Below are positions 54,900 to 64,000 of a stretch of DNA of 64,000 bases, in pieces; position 1 is the stretch's first letter, and every line of letters starts with the position of its first letter. Position numbers and translations under genes: made by a program. This stretch comes from Deroplatys truncata (Eukaryota > Arthropoda > Insecta > Mantodea > Mantidae). The DNA is taken from contig CM060990.1 in NCBI GenBank assembly GCA_030765065.1, positions 411,379,198 to 411,443,197 of the forward strand. The letters run 5' to 3'. The notes under the pieces were generated by a model. That model was not told where the DNA came from. It did no database searches and saw nothing but the letters and a program-made list of their open reading frames with translations.

Positions 54900-55489
54900 G
54901 TTTACATTACATCAGAATCTAAACTTTCGGACACATATGAAGGTAAATATAGGTGCAAAGTAATCCCACATTATGGTATCATCATGAGCTCTGTATCTTA
55001 GTTGGGGAGTATTTCAATGGCATTGGTATTTGAGATTGCTGAATGTACATACAAAGTGAAACATTTGGCAGTGAAACAAAACCCATATCATGGTATTGTG
55101 CCCCAGAAACTATCCAGATGTATTTTTGTGGGTTGCGTACACGGTTAAATGGCACAGTTCATAATGCGCAATTTCCATCAGATCAAAAAGATAATCTATG
55201 GTTTACCTTTTACCATCATGGATGTGCCTTTTATGAACAGACAGGTGCTTTATAGAGTGTAATATAAGATTCAGAGCATCTAGAAGATTGGAATAGGCTT
55301 TGTAGAAAAACACAAACACTTACCAAATAAAATTCTGGTAGGGGGAGTACTAAGTGCACTAACCTAGCAGTCGGAAAAGAAAGACCTATCTGGAGGAAGC
55401 TCCTATGGTGAGAGAAAAAGGGACATAAGTGGAGACAAAGTAAACTGAAGACTAGTGAACTTCATACTCATGTGTACTGTGATAGTTGC
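54900..55489. other. No recognised gene
   Basis: A 70-codon plus frame (55043-55255) contains a WYCAPETIQMYFCGLRTRLNG stretch but no family match. Probably the flank of the ORF1 relic that follows. Confidence 0.35.
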
Positions 55490-55992
55490 ACTTTTAATAA
55501 AATAGGTAGTGTGGGAATGAATCCAGGCACCAAAGAATCTCAAGAGGCTTGGGACAAGAAATTTAATAAACTGGATGGCTTACCAGGGGAGCTACTTTGT
55601 AAGGACATAAAAGAAGAGTTAAAGAAGAACATGAGTCTGATTAACAAGGAAATAGAAGAATGCAAACAGAGAGCACAAACGCTAGAGGAGAGAAATCATT
55701 GCTTCAATCTGGTATTTTCTGGAGTTGATCAAAGAAGAGGGATCTGGCCCAGGCAAGAGATAGTACAAATTTTAATGGAGAAGTAGGGAATAGAAATGAG
55801 GAGATGGTATACAGAAAAAGCCTGTCAGCAGGAAGAAGAGTTAACAAGAGTGTGATAGTTATTAGGCTTGTTTCAATGGACATGGTGTATGAGGTACTAA
55901 GGAGAGCAAAAGATGAAGGGGACCAATATTTATATAAACAAATATCTATCAGCGAAACAATGTGCCCTGAAAATTTAACTGGTTTAAATTGA
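55490..55992 (+). pseudogene. Non-LTR retrotransposon ORF1 relic
   Basis: A coiled-coil-like run (IKEELKKNMSLINKEIEECKQ, LEERNHCFNLVFSGV) is followed by an RRM-like part: RQEIVQILMEK, a stop at 55786, then in shifted frames GRRVNKSVIVIRLVSMDMV, LRRAKDEG and ISISETMCPENLT. The order coiled coil, [NR]NxxxxG, then KxFLLxxRK-type block resembles ORF1 of LINEs. No reverse transcriptase follows; it ends at 55992. Confidence 0.65.
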
Positions 55993-56475
55993 TGTACAGT
56001 TAAAAGCTGAGGTTTTCTAACTTGTAGTTATTGCTACCTGTTGATTAAACGGAGTGCCCTGTATTACGAATGCAAGGTAACTGTAGGGTAGTTTACCTGG
56101 AGTTTGTTAACAATTTGGAATGGTTGGCAACATTTCCTCGCATGATTTCACGCCGCCTAGGTGGAAACTTATAACATTAGATCTTTAAAATAAGCTTTCT
56201 GCTGTAATTTTCTTGAGTTCGCCATCTGATTTCGGTGTATAATAAAATCTAAAGTTTCTAAATTAGTTTGAGGAATTTCGTGATTAATATGGATCATTTC
56301 TGATGGCTGGATGCATTCAGGAACATAATAAAGCAAACTTGTAATATTATGATTTGTATAGGTTAGGTAGCGGCACATTTCTAAGGGTTATGTTGTTAGT
56401 TTTAATTTGGAGTAGGTTAAGTGCATTTTTTGGTATGTTTAAAAAGTAATGATTGCCGCTAATACAATGCATTAG
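55993..56475. other. No recognised feature
   Basis: AT-rich. A short TACCTATACAAATC-type stretch on the minus strand shows no motif. Confidence 0.45.
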
Positions 56476-56477
56476 TA

Positions 56478-57830
56478 GATTGGTCAGACTGTTCTGCAGC
56501 AGCATTGGACTGGGTGAGGATTGGTGTGCCTTCCGCCAGAGTTACACTTAAACAATCAGCAAGTCATGGGTATGGAACACTAACTACTGTACTAACTTAC
56601 ATTAGGCTTACCTGCATCACAACAGATGTTGAAATTGAATGACCTTCAATGCGAACACATTCCCTATATCTCCAAAAACAATTCTAGTTTACTCGCAAAG
56701 GTTCATGTTGACTGACTGCCTGTATATTTTTTGTGATGTTGGCCTTCAATGCTTGTAACGTGCATGGATTTGATGCATCCACTTTATTCTTTAACGTTCC
56801 CCATAAATAAAAATTGCATGGACATAGGTCAGAGGAACGAGGTGGCCACAATCCTGATTAATTATTCTGTCACCATACACGCTTCACAATTCATGCATAG
56901 AATTCGCAGCAGTATGCGTTGTAGCTGAAACCTGCTGAAACCAGCCACACAATCTTTCATTTCTTGTTAGTTGTGGAAAAAAATTATTTAAAATTGAATT
57001 TACATAAACATATGAATCAACTATTGTGTCGAAAAATATGGGACCGATAATTCCACGTGCACTCACTGTGCACCAAATCTTAACTTTTGCAGCATGGTGA
57101 GGAACTTCATGAATAATATGGGGATTTTTGGTAGTCCAGTATCTGTTGTTCTGAGTGGAAACGTGACCTTGAAGATAAAACCATGCTTCATCAGTGAAGA
57201 ACTTTAAAAGGGGTCCATGTTGCCATTATGAACAGACTGTAAAAACCAGTTGCAATAATTAACCCTACTTACAGGATCTTGTGGATGTAAAGCACGAGCT
57301 ACAGTTACCTTGTACTTAAGTAAGTAAGCTTAAGTTTCATTGCCACAAAAATTGACATCTTGGAAATGCTAACCTCTTGTGCTAAATATCTCAGTGATTT
57401 TTGGGATAAGTGCTCTAACTGGGCCCGTACTTCATCAAGCTTCTCTTCTGTTAGCACATGGCATTGCTGAACACGTTTCTTGTTCAAAAAAGATTCTGTA
57501 CACCTGACATTATTGACAAGTTCATGAATAGTTGACCTGCTAGGAATTCGAATACCTGCAAACCAATGTTGAAATTTTCTATGACACCTTCTTGCAGAAG
57601 AGTATTTCACATATGCATCATACAGAAAAATATGTTGTTTTAAAGTGTACTCAACCATTATTAAGGACAATTTATCACCAAGAGACAACACAATTTTACT
57701 CTAAATACACGCACAGACGTCTTTCCCTCATGACAGATCCTACTCGACTGATGCTACAGCGCTACTCTCTGGCGGCAGGTACGTCACTCCTCACCCAGCC
57801 CAATGCTGCCATGGAATGGTCTGGCCATTC
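56478..57830 (-). mobile_element. Mariner-type element, 1.35 kb, near full length
   Basis: Ends GATTGGTCAGACTGTTCTGCAGCAGCATTGG (left) and GAATGGCCAGACCATTCCATGGCAGCATTGG (right, other strand). Inverted similarity continues over GCTGGGTGAGGA and GCCGCCAGAG for at least 60 bp. The TA target duplication lies at 56476-56477 and 57831-57832. The transposase relic fills the inside on the minus strand. Length and ends fit an autonomous copy before decay. Confidence 0.9.
56590..57691 (-). pseudogene. Mariner-type transposase pseudogene
   Basis: Minus strand, from 57691: helix-turn-helix part FLYDAYVKYSSARRCHRKF, IPSRSTIHELVNNVR, VLTEEKLDEVRAQLEHLSQKS and RYLAQEVSISK. After a frame break: ALHPQDPVS, FFTDEAWFYLQGHVS (first catalytic D intact, about 57185-57215), NPHIIHEVPHHAAKVKIW, GIIGPIFFD, then FQQVSATTHTA where FQQDGATAHTA is expected (second D reads V), and RSSDLCPCNFYLWG where the third acidic residue reads N. 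With two catalytic acids gone, it is inactive. Frame breaks lie near 57305 and 56880. Confidence 0.85.
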
Positions 57831-57832
57831 TA

Positions 57833-59765
57833 CGAACGCATGGTATAGTTCTTGGAGGTAGTGTAGAATAGGATAGCTATATGTGTAACGTAGTTTTAAA
57901 ATAAGTTAGGGCATTTCGGAGTATTAGTTTATGTGGGATTTCACTCTCAATATGATTTAGGTTAATGGAAACACAGATTTTGCATATAGTATAAGAATGT
58001 GTTGGTAGCGGAGAATGCTGGTGTCTCTCTTGATTCTAACATATGCTAACATGTATTGCATTAGTGGTGCTGTTAAAACATTTAAAACTGATTAGAGCAG
58101 GAATGAAATGGTTTACCTGATGTACATTAGTATTGTACTTATTTTATTTCTGCCAGGTGCTTGATGGCACAGAGGTATTAGCCTTAAGGCTTACTCCAAT
58201 ACAATGAAATTTGTGACGGTTACATTTAAGACAAAATTTTTACAAGAGTGTTGAGTTAAAAAAAGACCATAAACTCAGGAAGAGGTTGTGATGCTGCTAC
58301 AAATTATTACAGAGCATAAGTGTGATAGAAAATAGAGCTATAGTGCAATTTTCGTTAACCTGAATGATTTCCCAACTTCCTCATCCCTCTCCTCAAATTT
58401 ATTTTTCCGATATCTTATTATATAAATAATGTCTGAGCATCCACCTCAACATAGCTACAAAAGGAACAATGTAGGGCTTTTGCTAGATTAAAACATTTTA
58501 GAATATTAAATTATACAGGTTTCACTGTTAAGACGCTCTGTGTAGTGTGAATGAAGTTATTAATAAACGCTTATGTTTAAAAGAAAAACCTCACAAACAA
58601 AAGGTGCAAGCCTATGTTAAGCAGGATTTTTCCATTAATCTACTCTTATAGATTAATGTGGAAGTATTTTGTGTGATTTCGCAGTATTGAGTCAAACAGA
58701 TTTTTGTTTTTGGCTTCCTATAGCAGGGTGCCCACTGGTCATCTGAAGATACCCACCCTGTGTTCTCCCTCTATCATTTTAATTTTCCCTGCATTAAATT
58801 TAGAGAGCCATGATACTCTAATAACATTTGTGTATGTTTATCAGTATAAAATACTATTTCACATTAAAAGAAAACCTCATACCATAATAGTTTCTCCTTG
58901 GGCCGTAAGGTCCCATTCAGAATAAAAAGTAATGCCAACATAACATGCTGTAAATGTAATCATAAGGTAATACTATTCATAAAGAGACATAAGCACAATG
59001 AAAAATAAGCACAGGCTACTGCTTGACAGTTGTAACCACTGCCAACTGAAGCTCATGAAAATTTTTCACACATGAAATTCAAAACTCAAATCAATGGAGA
59101 TTATGTTACTACAGCTTGCATTATTTTCTCCTCAAGCACATTATCATTTAAAATAAAATATGGATCCAGACAATGACAATTAGGTTCATTAATTTAGTAT
59201 CAGGATTTCTACAATTTATTGTGCGAAATAGAGAGATCATTACGCGCAACAATTTATATTATTCTGCATGAGGTTGAAACCAGTCCAAACTGATGAATAA
59301 ATTATAATTATGCTTCCTTGATTTTTAACGTCAATGGTATAACTTCCATATTGTTCCCAAGCTGTGATTGTATGTGAATGCTTCCATTAAATAACATGGG
59401 TGCAAGGTCTTGCATTTACATAATGCATCTGTGCTTACTATGAATGGCACTTATTGCTATAACACTCAAGACAAAATCCATACTCAGTGACACTTGTGGA
59501 ACTTTAAAAGGAACATAATAGCAACCATTGATCCAACGACACAAATCAATAAAAACAATCTCTGTGCTACATTTATATAGGTAATGTCATCAATATAGTA
59601 ATTAGGTAGGTAAATATTTTTAAAGAATGTAAAATAAATTTTCTCAATTAAAACAAATTACATCTTTTATAACAGCCATTGCACTAAAAATTGATTTTTA
59701 GTCAGTGTTAATACACACGTTTCCTCAACAGCACCAATAATTTCAGAATAACTTAGTTCAGATTA
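57833..59765. other. No recognised feature
   Basis: About 1.9 kb of AT-rich sequence. The only open frames are short (for example 58704-58925) and show no motif. Confidence 0.5.
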
Positions 59766-60305
59766 CCAAGCAGGATGGCTCAGGCGGTAACGTCTGGACC
59801 TGCATTTAGGAGGTCATGGGTTCGATTCCTGTGGCCAAGCTTCCTGACCCATGGGTTTTTTCGGAGGTTTCCCCAGGTTGCTAGGTGAAAGCCGGGAAGG
59901 ATCATTAACTCCCCCAAATTTCCTGTTCCTCCATTCTCATTTCACTTCAGCTTTTATTCGCTTGATCTCTTTCAGGGTTATCCGAGTCGACAGGAGGTCT
60001 CAGCATGTGCATGGCAGGAGAAAAGAATGCTCTATGGAAACCTTCATCCATGGAATGTCCGGGTTCCAAACTCTCCAGGGGATGTGTAAGCCCACAGAGG
60101 GGCGGAGGGGACCTGGCTTCACCAGTGCCCATCCGGGGAGGTTAAATCTGTAAATGGTAGGGAACCTGCCCTCTGCCTGTGATGTCCCCTGGTCCGTCAG
60201 CCCATTGTCTCCTCTCACCTCATCCCTCCCTCCCAGAGGTGCCCCGTCCGAGTAATAGGTATAAAAGATCTATGTAGGTCAACGTGCTAAGTCCCCCTCT
60301 ATGTT
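59766..60305 (+). mobile_element. tRNA-derived SINE, family B-related (copy 3)
   Basis: Head with AGCAGGATGGCTCAGGCGGTAACG and the B box GGGTTCGATTCC, body GGGTTTTTTCGGAGGTTTCCCCAGGTT, and an end TAAGTCCCCCTCTATGTTTA that parallels copy 2. A TSD is not certain; TAGTTC near 59754 and 60325 is a weak candidate. The 100-codon frame at 59851-60153 lies within the SINE body and is not a gene. Confidence 0.82.
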
Positions 60306-60559
60306 TAATTCTAATTGTAATCCTAGTTCGGTTTTGTATGTATTTAAGTAGTTTTTCCTCTATGCCTTTACTTTATTCACTTCAATTTTCTTATCTTCTC
60401 TTTCAACTCACTTAGTTTCATTCGCAAACCCTGTTTTTCTTTTTTTCCAACTGCTGCAGTACCTCAGCTTTTCTCTTTCTCATTTCCATTTAATACTGTT
60501 TCAGTTTCTTCAATTGTACTTTTCTTTGTTTTTGCTTTGCAATTATTTCTTTCTGCTTA

Positions 60560-62140
60560 GTGCAGGCTCCTCAAGCATAACAAAACATTTCTTGATCAAC
60601 ATCTATGGCATCCTCTCCACCCATATCTTGTATGCCATCCCATGCTTTTCTCAAGGCTATCAGACTCTCCTCATGATGGTTTTCCACTAACATTTCCTTA
60701 TTAACGGAAAAACCTCCTTTGACAAAGGCATTGCCATGTGAAAACAGAAGAATAATTTTGATAATGTGCCACACATCTTTATATTCTTCTATGCCATTCA
60801 TTTGTTTGGCATAGAAAGTGTCAAGGAGACATTCTCCAATCAAAATATCAGAGCTCAGTTTTGTTTGCAGAAGATGCAAACTAACCAAACTGAAAGATGG
60901 CTTGATCAGATTGAAGTGCATTCACATGATGCTTTGCCAAAAGCATTCCAACACATGTTTCAAAATCATTCTTGCATTGTTCTGGCTTAGTCAGTATCTT
61001 TTGGGATCAAAACAAGCAGAGACTTTGACAAATTTCAGGGGGTTCCCCTCGATAAGTTTCCCAACAATCTTCATTAGACAATTTTTTGCCTCTAGACGGT
61101 AAAAGTCCATATCAATATTCTCAAGACATACTTCATTGAGAGATTTTCTTGCAGCTGGTCCAATCTTAACTTTCACAGTTTCACACAGCTGTCCACATTT
61201 TTGTCATCTATGTTTATGAGCTTGTATGTAGTATTAGCATCTTCCAGAATGCTGGCTTTAATGAACCTTTCCATTAACTCTTGGGTAAGGTGTTCAACAG
61301 CAGAATTCAGGAAAGGGAACATTGGTTTTGGTGTTTGGAACTCTCTTAAGAAGCGTTCAAATGCAGAAGTAACTGTCAAGGAGAAGTGTAATTTAGGGGC
61401 CAGAAGATGGTCTTGAAGAATTTCAGCAGTCTTCTTCACTGCATAAATATCAGGCAGTTGCACACTCTTGTTCTTGAAATAAGTCTTCAAGTGAGGTAAA
61501 ATCTTGATAGCTCTTTTACAGGTATCAACATTTTCAAGCCAGCGGCAATTGTAAAATTTCAAAGGAAGATCCTTGCACTTAGTTTCATAAACAAAATCAA
61601 CTCGCCATGCTGAAGAATCTTTGAACATATTGTGTATTGACTTCAGGAACTTATCAATTTCCCAGCCAGTTTTTCTGAATGCTGCTTGGAATGCACCATA
61701 GACTACATGTAGTTCACATGATCCAGTATCAATTACTTCTGGATCTTCTTCACACGTCTTCACTTCTTTTTTGAGGAGTTCAAGAAAGGTTCAGTTTACA
61801 TTTGGCCCATCCATGGACACATGTAAAATCTTTCTCTGTTCTATTTTGTCTCCAAGACACTCATTAAAGCCTCTCACAAGTCAGCTGCAGATGAACGCCC
61901 CAGAAAAGAAGAATTCCAATATCTTGACGACACTTTATTCTTATAGTTTTGATATTCTGTTGAATGATTTGTCAAAACACATAACTATGTGCATTGCAAG
62001 TTTTAATTCATCAGTGAGCATCTGACAAAAGTATGGTGCGAGCAAGGTACATAGTTTTCACCCAAGTTGGGTTTGTGATGCTATGTGACTGTCTTTGAGC
62101 ATCTTCTTAAAGATATTGCTGATACCCTCCTGAGCTCTGA
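60560..62140 (-). pseudogene. Transposase-like (hAT-type) pseudogene of an uncharacterised insect family
   Basis: Minus strand, in order: PYFCQMLTDELK and CFDKSFNRISK (about 61930-62030); RKILHVSMDGPNVN then a stop (about 61790-61835); an intact 196-codon frame 61173-61763 with DTGSCELHVVYGAFQAAF, FKDSSAWRVDFVYET, CRWLENVDTCKRAI and FQTPKPMFPFLNSAVEHLT; then NCLMKIVGKLIEGNPLKFV, SACFDPKRY, and KDVWHIIKIILLFSHGNAFVKGGFSVNKEMLVE to MFCYA at 60571. The ending FSHGNAxVxxGFSxNKE is the hAT-like dimerisation-type C-terminus of a widespread transposon-derived family. Frames change at about 61170, 60990, 61770 and 61890. Surviving long frames suggest moderate age. Name uncertain. Confidence 0.65.
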
Positions 62141-62149
62141 AACTTGTTT

Positions 62150-64000
62150 TTGTACCGATCACATGGTTTCGCTGCTCTAACATTAGTGTCGGGAAGAAAT
62201 CCTAGTTGAGGTAGATGCAGCTACCACAGACCTACATACATCTTCTGCAGATGTAAGTATAGATGTCACAGCAGGGGCAGTATCAGCTAATATAGGCATC
62301 TGAAGAAACAAATTCTGTGTTATAGCTATAAACTAGGTTGATTCTAAATGTGCTAAGAGGAAAGATGTTAGTTAATACAAAATTGATCCATTCAAGATAA
62401 TTTGGGCGTAAAAAAGACAGCCTTTTTAAGCCATAAGTTTTAGTTATGGTCGCACATGTATAATTTCCATAAAGATTTTTAACCTCAGAACTAGTTCCAA
62501 GCAACCAATCTCTTCCTCATTGTGACCAGTTTTAACAACCATCAGATCGTTTAGACATACTTTGCCAATAACCCCATACAGTTCCAGACTAAGCGTTCAT
62601 AAATTAATTTGTTATAACGTTACTTTCATCAAATAATGTTATAAAAGATTAATTAGAATAAAAACAATATAAATTTACCTTTGACTTTCATTTTAAAAAT
62701 ATTTCCTTTCAAGATATGTCAACATAGATCCTGTGGCATGTACCTAGCTTCAGTCATTTATCCCAAATGACTCTTCTTGCAAGATATGAGAGATTTAGGG
62801 GAGATTAAAATCCCTATCCCGCCAATATTATGTTTACTAACTTCATTTACATTAATCTCAGAAACTATTTTTTTAAGATAGCATGTTGAAACTTTTGTAG
62901 GAAATATACACATATCTTCTAAGTTTACTGATCTACTTTCATACTATGTCTTTTATTAAGGAACATACAATTTTTTATTAATTATACATTTAAAATCAAT
63001 CAGTAATTCCTGTTTTAAGAATTTCACCAGCCATTTTATTAACATCAAAGTAGATACAAAAAGCATCAATGTTTTTATCATAATTTAAATGAGCTATCTT
63101 CAATAATTTTTGAGAAAATGGGCCAATTCATTAATATCAGAAAATGTTAAAGAAAATACTCTTTTAACTAGAGTTAGACATAAAATGCCACATGCAGCAT
63201 CATTTTAAAATAATATTTTAAATACAAGTAATGTGCCTGCAATGATAAAACATAATTTATGAAATTAAAGAGGAATTTCCAAATTTTGAGTTAAAAACTA
63301 TACCAAAATCTAAAAATTCCATTTCATGGCAATTTTTCACCATCTCCCCAAAATTTATCAACACTAGCCAGAGCTGGAAATAAATGGCTTGTTCATTCTT
63401 GTTTGCTGGACAGCATTTGCAAAGCTGCAGCAAGCGCTTGCATGCCCAGATAAGGTTCTGTCTGTGAACGCACACCATTTACAAAAATGTGGACTTCAAC
63501 TCGCGCCAGCAAGCGCTTGCCGGCATTTGCAAGTGTTTGAAACCAGCCTTGTACATAACCGCACATTTAGCTAGAAAAGTTGCATCTGTCTTTATTACTT
63601 CAAAAATTTAATACTAACTTTGATTAAAAATTAATGTAACTTGGATCTCAGCTTTAGTATTACTTAGAACATTTTATTCCTTTCATCTCTCCATTTATTG
63701 TTCATTTTTTATTGTTTTTGGCTTTTGTTCAGTGTTAACGATATCTTCATTGTTATGTCGCTGCTCTGAATCATAAGATAATATGCTGTGCAGTATATAC
63801 TCACAGGCAAAATTAACTAATGACCTAGCAGTTGAACGCCCTTAAACAAAAAAAAAACAAAAAAACAGGCAAAATCTTTGTAACACCATTAGGATTATGC
63901 AGAAACATTTGTCTGTAATGCAATATACAACATTGGTAATTGATATCCATATAAAAAAAGACATGGTGTACAAAAGCATTATTCAAATTGTCACTTTTTT
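62150..64000. other. No recognised gene
   Basis: AT-rich. 63395-63560 contains two AAGCGCTTG palindromes within repeated GCATTTGCAA(A/G) motifs (GCAGCAAGCGCTTGC and CCAGCAAGCGCTTGCC), possibly a small repeat or the end of an element similar in word content to the CAAGCAATAGCTC ends at 43.5 and 47.4 kb. Not assigned. Confidence 0.4.

Noticed and set aside
53831-54922. Two similar proteins (MPKMY...) on opposite strands at 53831-54046 and 54698-54922
   Set aside because: They are the two arms of the mariner-type inverted repeat read outward to inward. The shared frame is a by-product of the TIR and not a gene pair.
59851-60153. 100-codon plus frame and 72-codon minus frame
   Set aside because: Both lie inside a tRNA-derived SINE body. 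Open frames there are incidental.
1-64000. CRISPR array, bacterial operon or phage system
   Set aside because: No regularly spaced repeats with unique spacers, no ribosome-binding sites or tight coding clusters. Introns, SINEs and eukaryotic transposons show a eukaryotic genome.

Overview
The window is eukaryotic, AT-rich nuclear DNA and looks arthropod, most likely insect. It holds decayed transposable elements from many superfamilies, tRNA-derived SINEs with target-site duplications (TSDs), introns with GT/AG borders, (TTA)n and (GGT)n microsatellites, and an insect-style TATA plus TCAGT core promoter. There are no bacterial operons, ribosome binding sites or CRISPR arrays. I identified no single-copy host gene. 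Nearly every coding stretch I recognise is transposon-derived and carries stops or frameshifts. The species call is inference.

Layout. 1-13.7 kb is less AT-rich and dominated by LTR and non-LTR relics. It holds a Gypsy gag remnant (0.6-1.44 kb), a triple 278-bp tandem repeat (2.5-3.4 kb) and a Gypsy pol remnant (3.64-4.70 kb). A young, internally deleted LTR element with ATAT TSDs lies at 4705-6340, followed by a 155-bp hAT MITE with a perfect 8-bp TSD (6822-6976). A minus-strand I-like non-LTR relic with RNase H (7.33-9.46 kb) and a second Gypsy gag-pol relic (10.15-12.34 kb) complete this part. Two copies of one SINE family lie near 9.9 and 13.5 kb. From 13.7 to 19.8 kb a ~174-bp satellite is split by two insertions. 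One contains a SINE and a heat-shock-type promoter; the other is a minus-strand RNase H-bearing non-LTR element with an 11-bp TSD.

20-29.7 kb carries a minus-strand hAT (ZMYM1/DUF4371-like) pseudogene interrupted by a SINE, a deleted PIF/Harbinger element, and local and dispersed repeats. 29.8-37.6 kb is a non-LTR retrotransposon encoding an SGNH-esterase/endonuclease fusion and a reverse transcriptase. Its 3' UTR is split by a 3.77-kb THAP-bearing DNA transposon. 39.0-40.5 kb is a Tigger/pogo pseudogene.

41.95-51.53 kb is a large minus-strand hAT pseudogene with two recognisable introns. It is interrupted by a 3.94-kb element carrying a THAP/P-like transposase relic and by a SINE that landed in its dimerisation domain. 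51.7-57.8 kb has a 193-bp element of A-B-A'-B' design, a long fold-back repeat, a 1.06-kb mariner-type element with ~220-bp terminal inverted repeats (TIRs), a non-LTR ORF1 relic and a 1.35-kb mariner relic with TIRs and TA TSDs. 59.8-62.1 kb has a SINE and a minus-strand transposase-like pseudogene with a long surviving frame. The remainder is AT-rich sequence in which I see nothing.

The pieces do not form a pathway. Their interest lies in the nesting order, which gives relative ages, and in a few unusual structures: the A-B-A'-B' element, the heat-shock promoter, the THAP-bearing elements, and PCNA-box-like motifs in two unrelated transposases.
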